Assembly (NCBI RefSeq): GCF_000682775.1
Contig: NZ_AWFI01000016.1
Span: 124,001 to 188,000, forward strand
DNA: 64,000 nt
Direction: 5' to 3'
Origin: Hyphomonas sp. L-53-1-40
GTDB lineage: Bacteria; Pseudomonadota; Alphaproteobacteria; Caulobacterales; Hyphomonadaceae
A model generated the notes under the pieces. The model made no database searches. It worked only from the letters and a program-made list of their open reading frames with translations, and was not told the DNA's origin. A program made the position numbers and the translations under genes. Below, piece after piece: positions 35,272-44,427 of the stretch (the stretch's first letter is position 1; each line of letters opens with the position of its first letter).

Positions 35272-35628
35272 CTATGCCGTCGCCGGGATGATCGTCACGC
35301 TCTCTCCACAACCACAGGCATCGGTCTGGTTCGGGTTACGAAAAACAAATTTCTCATGCAGCGGCGTGACTTCATAGTCCACTTCGCTGCCGAGCAAAAA
35401 CAGCACAGCCTTGGCGTCGATCAGGATGGTGACCCCATTATCCTCGACCACTTCGTCCAGCGGCTCGGGCGCCATGGCATAGTCCATGACATATTCCATG
35501 CCCGCACAGCCGCCATTCTTGACGCCGACGCGCAGGAATCCTGCGCCGCGTTCCTGCATGATCTCCTTCACGCGCATTGCAGCAGCGTCGGAAAGCTTCA
35601 CGGGCTTGGGTCTGGGTCTTCTGGCCAT
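35272..35628 (-). CDS. sufA: A-type Fe-S carrier SufA
   Basis: SufA accepts clusters from the SufBCD scaffold and passes them to target proteins. The 118-residue protein contains the three cysteines of the A-type family in VKNGGCAGMEY and ACGCGES near the C-terminus. ATG 35628 is chosen over an upstream in-frame GTG at 35637. It is separated from the sufT-like gene by 35 bp on the same strand, so it is part of the SUF operon. Confidence 0.93.
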   Translation of the reverse strand: MARRPRPKPVKLSDAAAMRVKEIMQERGAGFLRVGVKNGGCAGMEYVMDYAMAPEPLDEVVEDNGVTILIDAKAVLFLLGSEVDYEVTPLHEKFVFRNPNQTDACGCGESVTIIPATA

Positions 35629-35663
35629 GACAATCACATAGGAACGAAAGCGTTCCGGTTCAA

Positions 35664-36047
35664 TTAAAGCATGTTTAGCGCAAGACGGGCTTCGTCCGAC
35701 ATGCGCGACGGGTCCCAGGGCGGATCGAAGGTAAGGCGAACCTCCACATCCTGCACACCATCAACGGTGCGCGCGGCAGTTTCGATCCAGCCCGGCATAT
35801 CGCCGGCAACTGGACAGCCCGGCGCCGTCAATGTCATGTCGATATCGACCTTGTAGTCGTCATCTATGTCGACCTTGTAGATCAGGCCGAGTTCGTAGAT
35901 GTCGACTGGAATTTCCGGATCGAACACCGTTTTGAACGCTGTGATCAGATCATCGGTGATCCGATTCAGCTCATCTTGCGGAATCTTCGACCCTGTCTCC
36001 TCAGCGGAAACATCAACCATGTCGCGAGATGTCATATCGTCTGCCAT
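35664..36047 (-). CDS. SufT-like MIP18-family Fe-S maturation protein
   Basis: This 127-residue DUF59/MIP18-type protein is probably an auxiliary Fe-S maturation factor. The motif FDPEIPVDIYELGLIYKVDI is typical, and TAPGCPVAGDM holds the conserved Cys. It has an N-terminal acidic extension of about 25 residues. The gene lies 8 bp after sufS. Its function in cluster transfer is known for relatives but not tested here. Confidence 0.9.
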   Translation of the reverse strand: MADDMTSRDMVDVSAEETGSKIPQDELNRITDDLITAFKTVFDPEIPVDIYELGLIYKVDIDDDYKVDIDMTLTAPGCPVAGDMPGWIETAARTVDGVQDVEVRLTFDPPWDPSRMSDEARLALNML

Positions 36048-36055
36048 GCCGTCAC

Positions 36056-37279
36056 CTATACCAGCATTTCCCGCGCCTTGGCGAGCGCTTCAATGAACGC
36101 GTCCACTTCGGCGAGGGTGTTGTAAACTGCGAAACTCGCCCGCGCGGTTGCGCTGACACCCAGATGCTCCATCAGGGGCTGGGCGCAATGATGGCCAGCG
36201 CGAACAGCGATGCCGTACCGGTCAAGAATTTGAGCAATATCATGAGGGTGCGCCCCTTCGAGGCTAAACGCCAGCACGGCGCCCTTGTGCGGCGTCTCAC
36301 CATGAATGGTCAGGCCATTTACGCCCCTGAGTCCGTCAGAAGCGCGCGCGTACAGCGCATCTTCATGCGCCTTCACATCTGCATGATCGAATGCCGTCAT
36401 CCAGTCCAGCGCTGCCCCTAGGCCGATGGCCTCAAGGATGGGCGGTGTGCCGGCTTCGAATTTGTGAGGCGCCGTATTGTAGGTCACCCGGTCGCGGGAC
36501 ACGATTTCAATCATCTCGCCGCCCCCCTGATAGGGCCGCGCACGATCCAGCGCTTCTGCTGTCCCATAGAGCGCGCCGATACCGGTCGGTCCATAGAGCT
36601 TGTGCCCGGTCATGACATACCAGTCGCACCCAAGCGCCTGAACATCGACCTGCAAATGAACCGCAGCCTGGCTGCCATCAGCCAACACTTCCGCGCCAAC
36701 TTCATGCGCGAGGCGGCAAATCTCTGCCATGTCCGTCACGCTGCCGAGCACATTGCTCATATGGGTAATCGCGACCATACGCGTTTTCGGACCAATTGCT
36801 TCCGCTAGGTCTGTCATGTCCAGCGAACCATCTTCGTTCAGGCCCACCCATTTCAGGACAGCGCCATGGCGCTCCCGCAGGAAATGCCACGGAACGATAT
36901 TGGAATGATGCTCCATGATGGAGAGGACAATCTCGTCGCCAGGCCCAATCCGGCCGCCGAGCGCAGAAGCGACAAGGTTGATGCCTTCCGTCGACCCCTT
37001 GGTGTATACGATATTTTCTGTCGACGGCGCGTTGAGGAATGCTCGGACTTTCTCACGCGCGGCCTCATAGGCCTCGGTGGTCTCGTTCGACAGGGTGTGA
37101 ATACCACGATGCACATTGGCATATGCCGTGCGCGACTGGTTTGCGATCTTGTCGATCACCGCATTCGGTTTTTGCGCACTGGCGGCATTGTCCAGATACA
37201 CCAGCGGCTTGCCATTCACTTCACGTGACAGGATCGGGAATTCCGCGCGGATCGCATCGATGTCGAAGGAACGGCTCAT
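36056..37279 (-). CDS. sufS: Cysteine desulfurase SufS
   Basis: SufS removes sulfur from cysteine and hands it to the SUF scaffold. The 407-residue PLP enzyme has VYLDNAASAQKP at the N-terminus, the PLP-binding Lys in MTGHKLYGPTG and the catalytic Cys in RAGHHCAQPLM. The gene overlaps sufD by 4 bp (ATGA type), so translation is coupled. No SufE gene is visible in the window. Confidence 0.96.
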   Translation of the reverse strand: MSRSFDIDAIRAEFPILSREVNGKPLVYLDNAASAQKPNAVIDKIANQSRTAYANVHRGIHTLSNETTEAYEAAREKVRAFLNAPSTENIVYTKGSTEGINLVASALGGRIGPGDEIVLSIMEHHSNIVPWHFLRERHGAVLKWVGLNEDGSLDMTDLAEAIGPKTRMVAITHMSNVLGSVTDMAEICRLAHEVGAEVLADGSQAAVHLQVDVQALGCDWYVMTGHKLYGPTGIGALYGTAEALDRARPYQGGGEMIEIVSRDRVTYNTAPHKFEAGTPPILEAIGLGAALDWMTAFDHADVKAHEDALYARASDGLRGVNGLTIHGETPHKGAVLAFSLEGAHPHDIAQILDRYGIAVRAGHHCAQPLMEHLGVSATARASFAVYNTLAEVDAFIEALAKAREMLV

Positions 37280-38502
37280 ACAGCGGCCAGCCAGGCTTCC
37301 GCTTCCGCGCGCAGCACTTCCTCTAGCGCGCCAGCTTCAGCAAATGCTTCGGCGACGAAGGCTTGTGTCAGCAGGGCGCGGGCCGTCTTCTCCGGCAAGC
37401 CGCGCTGGCGCATGTAGAACAATTGGTCATCATCAAGCGCGCCGCTCGTATTGCCATGCGCGCACTCGACATCGTCCGCATAAATCTCAAGCTCGGGCTT
37501 CGCGAAGACAACCGCGCCGTCTTCCAGCAACAACGCCTTGTGCTGCATGTCGGCGTCCGTGTACTGGCCTGCCGTACGGGGAACAAAGAATTTCCCCTGG
37601 AACACGCCGGTGCCGCCATTCAGGACAGCGCCCTTTGTCAGCTGCCGGGTTACACAGGAGTTGGCCCCGTGACGCACATGGGTGGTAAAGTCCGCATGCA
37701 GATCCTTTCCGACAAGATAGGCGGCATTCAGCGTCGCCTTTGCACTTGGCTCTTGATGCGTTACGCGCGTTTCGAGCCGCGCAACCTTGGCGCCAAAGGC
37801 GAGTGAGGTCTGTGTATAGTGCGAATCCGCATCGAGATGGACGAGCGCCGTTGAAGCAATCGTCTCTTCTGACGTACCGCGCTGATAGACCGCCCGGTTG
37901 ACCGTGCTGCCTTTCTGGAGACCAAACTCGATCACGGAGGATGTCAGCCCCGCCCCGCCCAGATGGCTCTCCGATACGGTGAGCGCCATATCGGAGCGAA
38001 CCACGACAACAACACGCGCGAAATTCGCTTCTCCTTCGCCGCTGAACTGGAAATGGAGACGCGGAAGTTCTTTCGAGGTCACTTCCAGCAACAGGGTTGC
38101 GGGTCTGGCCTTGCCGCCAGACAGGGATGCTGCCAACGCACCGAGCGGCACGTCTTCGGCCGCTCCCAAGGCCTGAGCTTCGTCTTTCTCGAAAACGTTC
38201 AGCCCGTCCGGAATATGGTCTGGCGGGAAATAGCCATTTGACGAGAACCGGAAGACCAGTGCGCCAGCATGCGGGATCGGATCTTGCGCGGGCGGCGTGG
38301 AGGGACGGTCGAGCCCCTGCAGCGCTACCTTGAAGTCGGTCCATTTCCACGCTTCCAGCCGGCGATGCGGCAGTCCCGTCCTGGAAAACGCCTCAAACAG
38401 CCGCTCGCGGCGGGAATCTGCCGGTTGCATGCCATAGCGCGCGACCAGATCCAGCTCCGCCGTCGTCGGATTGGCAATCATGTCCCGCAGGGCTGTGGTC
38501 AC
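37276..38502 (-). CDS. sufD: SUF scaffold protein SufD
   Basis: SufD pairs with SufB on the SufC ATPase to build Fe-S clusters. The 408-residue beta-helix protein has the family motif YADDVECAHGNTSG with the conserved His and Cys, followed by DDDQLFYMRQRGLPEKTAR near the C-terminus. The sequence is more divergent than SufB, as usual. It overlaps sufC by 4 bp upstream and sufS by 4 bp downstream, so the three genes are translationally coupled. Confidence 0.94.
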   Translation of the reverse strand: MTTALRDMIANPTTAELDLVARYGMQPADSRRERLFEAFSRTGLPHRRLEAWKWTDFKVALQGLDRPSTPPAQDPIPHAGALVFRFSSNGYFPPDHIPDGLNVFEKDEAQALGAAEDVPLGALAASLSGGKARPATLLLEVTSKELPRLHFQFSGEGEANFARVVVVVRSDMALTVSESHLGGAGLTSSVIEFGLQKGSTVNRAVYQRGTSEETIASTALVHLDADSHYTQTSLAFGAKVARLETRVTHQEPSAKATLNAAYLVGKDLHADFTTHVRHGANSCVTRQLTKGAVLNGGTGVFQGKFFVPRTAGQYTDADMQHKALLLEDGAVVFAKPELEIYADDVECAHGNTSGALDDDQLFYMRQRGLPEKTARALLTQAFVAEAFAEAGALEEVLRAEAEAWLAAV

Positions 38503-39269
38503 GCCACCTCCCCGAGGATGCCTTCATATCCTTCTTTTTCCAGCCGGTGCGCCAGTTCCGGGCCCCCGGTTGCCACGATACGGCCTTTGGAGAGGACGTG
38601 CACCTTGTCCGGCTGGATGTGGTCCAGCAGGCGCTGGTAGTGCGTGATGACCAGCATGCCGCGATCTGGCGAGCGCATCGCATTCACGCCGTCAGCCACC
38701 GTCTTCAGCGCATCAATGTCGAGCCCGGAATCCGTTTCATCCAGGATCAGGAAGTTCGGTTCCAGCATCATCATCTGGTAGATTTCCAGGCGCTTCTTCT
38801 CGCCGCCAGAGAAACCGACATTGAGCGAGCGCTTCAGCATTTCTGCATCCAGCTTCAAGGCCTTGCCGATTTCGCGGGACTGTTTGATGAAGTCCGGCGC
38901 AGATATCTCGTCTTCGCCACGAGCCTTGCGCTGTGAATTCATGGCCGCCCGCACAAAGGTCATGACTGGGACGCCGGGAATCTCGACGGGATACTGGAAA
39001 GACAGGAAAAGGCCCTTGGCCGCCCGCTCTTCCGGATCCATATCCAGAATGTCTTCGCCATTCAGCGTCGCGCTTCCGCCCGTCACCTCATATCCGTCGC
39101 GACCGGTCAGCACATAGGACAGGGTCGATTTGCCGGCGCCATTCGGCCCCATGATTGCGTGGACCTCGCCTTTCGGCACGTCCAGCGTCAAGCCATTGAT
39201 GATCGTCTTGGCGTCATCGTCTTCACCGACAGTCGCGGTCAGGTTTTCAATCTTCAACATGGTGCGCAT
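38499..39269 (-). CDS. sufC: SUF ATPase SufC
   Basis: SufC is the ABC-type ATPase that drives conformational change in SufBCD. The 256-residue protein has Walker A GPNGAGKST at residues 41-49, the signature FSGGEKKR, and Walker B FLILDETDSGLD. GGGAG lies five bases before the ATG at 39269, and a second in-frame ATG three codons later is possible. It follows the NTF2-like gene with a gap of 116 bp. Confidence 0.97.
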   Translation of the reverse strand: MRTMLKIENLTATVGEDDDAKTIINGLTLDVPKGEVHAIMGPNGAGKSTLSYVLTGRDGYEVTGGSATLNGEDILDMDPEERAAKGLFLSFQYPVEIPGVPVMTFVRAAMNSQRKARGEDEISAPDFIKQSREIGKALKLDAEMLKRSLNVGFSGGEKKRLEIYQMMMLEPNFLILDETDSGLDIDALKTVADGVNAMRSPDRGMLVITHYQRLLDHIQPDKVHVLSKGRIVATGGPELAHRLEKEGYEGILGEVA

Positions 39270-39385
39270 GTAAGCTCCCTAGCCCGGTGCGAAAAGCCCC
39301 GGATGCAGGAAATGGCCCGTATAACCGCTTGAAACAGGTCTGGCGGTCCGATTCTTCGGTTTTGCCGCACCTGGCCTCGGGTTTC

Positions 39386-39781
39386 TCAGGCGTCACGCTG
39401 GGACAGCATGTCAGATTCGCGGACCGAAAGGGTTTCGGTCCAGAGCGTCAGTGACGTGCATAGACCTGCGGCGTTCAGGTCGGCCTTGAGAACACCGTCA
39501 GTGCGGTACGGTTCATCCAGGGCCTCAATCAGTCCCCCGGCCGTCCAGTGGGCCCAGTTATCCGCAATTTTTTCCACCTTGAACGACACGTCCACGATCC
39601 GCGACCAATTCTCGGCGAATACAGCAACGATCTTCTCTACGCCGGTTATCGGAGCGTTGAACGGCGTTTCGAACAATTTTGCGTCTTCACTCAACAGGGA
39701 CTTGAGAAGCGCGACATCTCCGCCCTCCTGCACCCGTGCATAGGCATTGAGCCAGTCTCCGAATGCGTCCGGATCAGCCAA
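39386..39781 (-). CDS. NTF2-like (SnoaL-type) protein
   Basis: The 131-residue product has the length and pattern of the NTF2-like superfamily, a cone-shaped fold used by many enzymes and binding proteins. The segment [27 protein letters not shown] fits the SnoaL/nuclear transport factor 2 fold. No clear active-site residues are recognised. The gene overlaps the end of sufB by 8 bp and precedes sufC, which is not a usual place. Function in Fe-S assembly is possible but unproven. Confidence 0.7.
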   Translation of the reverse strand: MADPDAFGDWLNAYARVQEGGDVALLKSLLSEDAKLFETPFNAPITGVEKIVAVFAENWSRIVDVSFKVEKIADNWAHWTAGGLIEALDEPYRTDGVLKADLNAAGLCTSLTLWTETLSVRESDMLSQRDA

Positions 39782-41336
39782 CGCTGCCCTCCAGGCTCAC
39801 CTTGAGCAGGCTCTGGGCCTCGACCGCAAACTCCATTGGCAATTCCTGCAGCACTTCGCGGACAAAACCGTTCACCAGGAGCGCAACCGCTTCTTCTTCC
39901 CCGATGCCACGCTGGCGGACATAGAACATCTGGTCGTCCGACAGTTTGGTCGTCGTCGCTTCGTGCTCCAGTTGGGCATCAGCCCGGCGGTTCTCGACGT
40001 AGGGCACAGTGTGCGCGCCGCAGCGATCCCCGATCAGCAAACTGTCGCACTGGGTGAAGTTGCGCGCGTTGTCGGCCTTGCGGTTGATCGAGACGAGGCC
40101 GCGATAGGTATTGTTCGACTTGCCGGCCGAGATGCCCTTGGAGATGATCCTGCTGCGCGTACGCTTGCCCAGATGAATCATCTTCGTGCCGGTATCGGCC
40201 TGCTGACGGCCATTGGTGACGGCGATCGAGTAGAACTCGCCAACGCTGTCATCGCCGCGCAGGATGCAGCTCGGATATTTCCAAGTCACGGCAGAGCCAG
40301 TCTCGACCTGCGTCCAACTGATTTTGGAACGATCACCCCGGCAATCGCCGCGCTTCGTCACGAAATTGTAGATACCGCCCTTGCCGTTCTCGTCGCCCGG
40401 CCACCAGTTCTGTACCGTTGAATATTTGATCTCAGCATCTTCCAGCGCGACCAATTCAACCACGGCAGCGTGAAGCTGGTTCTCGTCGCGCATCGGCGCG
40501 GTGCACCCTTCGAGATAAGAAACGTAGGCGCCCTCATCCGCGATGATGAGCGTGCGCTCGAACTGGCCGGTATTCTCGGCGTTCATGCGGAAATAGGTCG
40601 ACAGCTCCATCGGGCAGCGCACGCCCTTGGGCACATAAACAAATGTCCCGTCAGAAAAGACGGCGCTATTCAGCGTCGCAAAGAAATTGTCCGACTGGGG
40701 CACGACAGTGCCGAGATACTTCTTCACAAGATTTGGATATTCGTGAACCGCCTCGGAAATCGACATGAAGATCACGCCGGCCTTTTCCAGTTCCTTGCGG
40801 AAGGTCGTGGCAACTGAAACAGAATCAAACACCGCATCGACGGCCACGCGGGGCGTTTCGCGCGCGGTGGCTGCGGTTTCTGCTGCGCCTTCGACGCCGA
40901 GCAGAACTTCAGCTTCGCGCAATGGGATGCCCAGCTTCTCGTAGGTTTCGAGAATTTCCTTCGGAACGTCGTCAATCGACTCATACTTCGCGCCGGATTT
41001 GGGGGCAGCGTAGTAGTAGTAATCCTGATAATTGATGGTCGGATAATTGACCATCGCCCAAGTTGGCTCTTCCATGGTCAGCCAGCGCTTGTAAGCCGCC
41101 AGGCGCCATTCGAGCAGCCATTCCGGCTCTTCCTTCTTGGCCGAAATGAAGCGGATCGTATCTTCGGACAGGCCTTTTGGCGCCATGTCCATTTCGATGT
41201 CTGTGACAAACCCCGCGGAGTAATTCTCCGACTCGAGCGCCTTCGCGGCGTCGACTGTGCTCTGGTCAATGCTGTCCTTCACCTTCACGTCGGTGCAGTC
41301 GTCTTCGTGTTCGTCGATGCCGCCGCAGCAATCCAT
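39774..41336 (-). CDS. sufB: SUF scaffold protein SufB
   Basis: SufB is the main scaffold on which the cluster is assembled. From ATG 41336 it has 520 residues and the core motifs [30 protein letters not shown]-like and [19 protein letters not shown], then [23 protein letters not shown]. The N-terminus [21 protein letters not shown] is unusual: three cysteines in the first 14 residues, and longer than the standard start. The start overlaps the stop of the upstream desulfurase gene by one base (TGATG), so translational coupling supports it. A frame further upstream to 41423 lies within the desulfurase gene. Confidence 0.93.
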   Translation of the reverse strand: MDCCGGIDEHEDDCTDVKVKDSIDQSTVDAAKALESENYSAGFVTDIEMDMAPKGLSEDTIRFISAKKEEPEWLLEWRLAAYKRWLTMEEPTWAMVNYPTINYQDYYYYAAPKSGAKYESIDDVPKEILETYEKLGIPLREAEVLLGVEGAAETAATARETPRVAVDAVFDSVSVATTFRKELEKAGVIFMSISEAVHEYPNLVKKYLGTVVPQSDNFFATLNSAVFSDGTFVYVPKGVRCPMELSTYFRMNAENTGQFERTLIIADEGAYVSYLEGCTAPMRDENQLHAAVVELVALEDAEIKYSTVQNWWPGDENGKGGIYNFVTKRGDCRGDRSKISWTQVETGSAVTWKYPSCILRGDDSVGEFYSIAVTNGRQQADTGTKMIHLGKRTRSRIISKGISAGKSNNTYRGLVSINRKADNARNFTQCDSLLIGDRCGAHTVPYVENRRADAQLEHEATTTKLSDDQMFYVRQRGIGEEEAVALLVNGFVREVLQELPMEFAVEAQSLLKVSLEGSVG

Positions 41337-42481
41337 CAGGCCATTTCCTTCAATACCGTCCGCCGGGCTGCGTCGAGCCAGGCATCTGCCACACCGGTAA
41401 AATCTTCCGGCGTACTGTTCCATCCAAAGCTGGTGCGGATTGCGGATTTCGCAAGGGCGTCAGATGCGCCCATCGCCAGCAATACGAGCGAACGTTTCAC
41501 CTTGCCAGACGAACACGCAGACCCGGCAGAAATGCACACACCCGCCAGATCCATCGCCATGACCTGCGTTTCCGCCGCAAAGCCAGACTTGGCGAAATTC
41601 GATGTCCCGGCCAGCCGCTCGGCGGCTTTGCCCATGATCTTCACGCCCGCCTCCTGTTCGAGACGTGTTTCCATATCATCGCGATATTTAGCTAGCATAG
41701 CATATTTCGGCAAATCTCTCACGGCGGCTTCCACCGCTGCACCAAACCCGGCTTGCGCTGCCACATTCTCTGTACCGGACCGCAGGCCACGTTCCTGCCC
41801 GCCACCATGCGTAACGGCCTTTAAAGGGGCCCCGGCCCGATGCCAGAGAGCACCTGCGCCTTGTGGCCCACCAATCTTGTGGGCCGACAGGCTAAGATAA
41901 TCGACGCCCAGCAGGCCGACATTGACCGGGAGCTTGCCGAGCCCCTGTACTGCATCGCAAATCGTAAGCCCACCAGCCTCGCGCACGATTCGGGCCGCTT
42001 CTGCCACGGGCTGGATCACGCCGGTCTCATTATTGGCGAGCATCAGGCAGAGCACAGGCGTGCTGGACTTGTCGCGGTCCCAACCCGCCACCTGAGCCTG
42101 CAGCTGGTCCAGGTCCAAGGTTCCGTCCGGGGTCACATAGGCCGTCTGAACCTTGGCCCCGGAATGCGCGGCAGCCTTGGTGACGGCCTCATGCTCAATC
42201 GCTGAAACCAGGAAGGTGCAATTTCCATCCAGCGCTACTGCAACGCCATGGATTGCCAGATTGTCAGCTTCGGTGCCGCCCCCTGTCAGGATGATGTCTT
42301 CCGCGCGGCTTCCGATCGCCCCCCCAATGGCCAAGCGGGCCCGCTCCAATACGCCACGCGCCGCCCTTCCGGACGTATGGACGGACGACGGATTGGTCGC
42401 GCCCATGTCCCAGACATCAAGCATGGCCTGGCGGGCTTCAGGCCTCAAAGGCGAGGTTGCATTATGATCTGCATATATCAT
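41336..42481 (-). CDS. Cysteine desulfurase, IscS/NifS-like
   Basis: This is a group I cysteine desulfurase of 381 residues, the first gene of the SUF operon. PLP binds Lys in [10 protein letters not shown] and the catalytic Cys lies in [15 protein letters not shown], with a long C-terminal tail. The N-terminus [20 protein letters not shown] is typical. A second desulfurase (SufS) is in the same operon, as is common in alphaproteobacteria. No iscR-type regulator precedes it; upstream is an AT-rich region with the inverted element GAAAA-N6-TTTTC (42522-42537). Confidence 0.92.
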   Translation of the reverse strand: MIYADHNATSPLRPEARQAMLDVWDMGATNPSSVHTSGRAARGVLERARLAIGGAIGSRAEDIILTGGGTEADNLAIHGVAVALDGNCTFLVSAIEHEAVTKAAAHSGAKVQTAYVTPDGTLDLDQLQAQVAGWDRDKSSTPVLCLMLANNETGVIQPVAEAARIVREAGGLTICDAVQGLGKLPVNVGLLGVDYLSLSAHKIGGPQGAGALWHRAGAPLKAVTHGGGQERGLRSGTENVAAQAGFGAAVEAAVRDLPKYAMLAKYRDDMETRLEQEAGVKIMGKAAERLAGTSNFAKSGFAAETQVMAMDLAGVCISAGSACSSGKVKRSLVLLAMGASDALAKSAIRTSFGWNSTPEDFTGVADAWLDAARRTVLKEMA

Positions 42482-42590
42482 GTGGGGGATATACTAACTT
42501 CCGCGCGTTTTTGCAGGTGTAGAAAAATTTGCTTTTCACAGCTCAAATGGCTTATGACCGCGCCCTTCCCCCGTGACCAGCGAGTATGAC

Positions 42591-43268
42591 ATGGCAGAAC
42601 TCATCATTCCGGGCCCTCAGGGCCGTATCGAAGCGCGTTACACCGAGCCGCCGCTTCCCGGCGCGCCGATTGCGCTAATCCTCCATCCTCACCCGAAAGC
42701 GGGCGGCACGATGCAGGATCCTATCTCCATCATGCTTTATCAGATGTTCGAGCGTCATGGCTTCGGCGTGCTGCGCTACAACTCGCGCGGTGTAGGCCGC
42801 AGCCAGGGTCAATATGATCAGGGCATTGGTGAACTTGAAGACGCTGCCTTCGTTCTGGACTATGTTGAGAACCTCGCAGAGAGCCCGCGCTTTGTCTGGT
42901 GTGCCGGCTACAGCTTCGGGGCATGGATCACGCTACAGCTGCTGATGCGCCGCCCGGAGATTGACGGCTTCCTCGCCATCTCTCCCCCGGCCAATCATTA
43001 TGACCTTTCCTTCCTGGCGCCGTGCCCGGCATCCGGCCTGATTGTGTCCGGCGATTCCGATTCGATCTCATCGCCTGAAGATGTGGAGCGTGCGCTGACC
43101 AAGGTGCGCGTCCAGAAGGGCGAACAGATCGACCGCACGACGGTAAAAGGTGCGAACCACTTCTATCAGGACAAACGCGACGAGTTGATCGGGCTCTGTG
43201 AAGATTACCTGCTACAGCGCCTTGCCGCCGCAGAAGAAAAGCTCCGCCTCGAAGCCGAGGAAGACTAG
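42591..43268 (+). CDS. Alpha/beta hydrolase
   Basis: The 225-residue product is a COG2945-type alpha/beta hydrolase. The nucleophile elbow is CAGYSFGAWITLQ, and the oxyanion region LILHPHPKAGGTMQDP is conserved. The catalytic His is likely in VKGANHFYQDKRDEL. ATG 42591 gives the standard start MAELIIPGPQGRIEARY; an in-frame GTG at 42573 is less likely. The gene diverges from the SUF operon and converges on anmK, the two stops sharing CTAG. The physiological substrate is unknown. Confidence 0.86.
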   Translation: MAELIIPGPQGRIEARYTEPPLPGAPIALILHPHPKAGGTMQDPISIMLYQMFERHGFGVLRYNSRGVGRSQGQYDQGIGELEDAAFVLDYVENLAESPRFVWCAGYSFGAWITLQLLMRRPEIDGFLAISPPANHYDLSFLAPCPASGLIVSGDSDSISSPEDVERALTKVRVQKGEQIDRTTVKGANHFYQDKRDELIGLCEDYLLQRLAAAEEKLRLEAEED

Positions 43269-44368
43269 AAAATCAGCTTCCCGCCCCGCATCGGGGTCGA
43301 TGGCCAACTGATCGGCAATCCGCGCGCAGTTCGCGCCGCCAGGAAGGCAAATGCCTCCGCTTCGATCGAATCCCCCCGCCAACCAACCGCCTCTGCCGAC
43401 TGCACTTCGCACCCCGCCGCGCGCGCCAATGCAGCCATAAGGACGGGATTGTGCCTGCCGCCACCGCACACGATCAGGCGCGCTGGATATTCCGGCAGCT
43501 GGGAAAGACCAGTCACAACGGCGCACGCCGTAAACTCTGTCAGCGTAGCCGCACCATCCTCAACGGATAGACCGCGCACCATACTGGCGTTGAAGTCGTA
43601 TCGGTCCAAAGATTTTGGCGGCGGTTGGTCAAACCAATCATGATCCAGAAGCTGAACGAGCAGGCCATCATGCACGCGGCCAGCCCCGGCCAAGCGACCG
43701 CCCTCATCATGTGTCCCCAGGCCATGCCCCTCAACCCATTCATCGATCGGCCCGTTCGCTGGGCCAGTGTCAAATGCCACCAAAGAGCCATTACCCATAC
43801 GACCGGTAATGTTCGCAACACCGCCAAGATTGAGAACGCATGCAGCGTCGTCGCCGAGGCGCTCTAGCAGTGCGGCGTGATACACAGGCGCAAGTGGTGC
43901 GCCCTGTCCTCCTGCAGCCACATCATCGGACCGAAAGTCGTAAGCGAGCGCAACTCCGAGCGCAGCCTGCAGGGCAGGACCGTCGATCAGTTGGAGTGTC
44001 GCCCCGGTCTCGTCTCCTTTGGGTGCACGATGCAACACGGTCTGACCGTGGACACCCGCAAGACGGGGCGCAGGCCCCACCCATGTCGAGAGCAACTGCT
44101 TCCATGTCTCAAGGTGGGTGCGGGTCACAACTGAACGTGCGTCATTGAAGACACCGTCCGGCTGAGGGCCTACCCAATTCCACTCGCGTGCAGCATCGGT
44201 GGCGCGCTGCAGTGCGGCGCGCTCTTCAGGTGCGTATTTGCGTTCCGCGGTCGCTCCGAATTCCAGAACCTTTTCGCCATCGGTCAGGATCAGCGCTGCA
44301 TCGACCGCATCCAGAGACGTCCCCGACATGAAACCGGCGACCCAATACGGTTCAGATTTTTCACTCAC
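43265..44368 (-). CDS. anmK: Anhydro-N-acetylmuramic acid kinase
   Basis: AnmK phosphorylates and opens anhydro-MurNAc released during peptidoglycan recycling. The family start VAGFMSGTSLDAVDAALI and the motifs GVHGQTVLHRAP, NLGGVANIT, DTGPANGPIDEWV and CGGGRHNPVLM are all present. The start is uncertain because there is no in-frame ATG near the N-terminus; GTG 44368 gives VSEKSEPYWVAGFMSG, while GTG 44413 would run into the tyrS ribosome-binding region. It diverges from tyrS with a narrow gap, and its stop overlaps the hydrolase stop. Confidence 0.9.
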   Translation of the reverse strand: MSEKSEPYWVAGFMSGTSLDAVDAALILTDGEKVLEFGATAERKYAPEERAALQRATDAAREWNWVGPQPDGVFNDARSVVTRTHLETWKQLLSTWVGPAPRLAGVHGQTVLHRAPKGDETGATLQLIDGPALQAALGVALAYDFRSDDVAAGGQGAPLAPVYHAALLERLGDDAACVLNLGGVANITGRMGNGSLVAFDTGPANGPIDEWVEGHGLGTHDEGGRLAGAGRVHDGLLVQLLDHDWFDQPPPKSLDRYDFNASMVRGLSVEDGAATLTEFTACAVVTGLSQLPEYPARLIVCGGGRHNPVLMAALARAAGCEVQSAEAVGWRGDSIEAEAFAFLAARTARGLPISWPSTPMRGGKLIF

Positions 44369-44427
44369 AGAGTTCAAGATATCGATTTTCCATGTTACGC
44401 GCGGCAGCTTCACGGAGACACGAGAAA

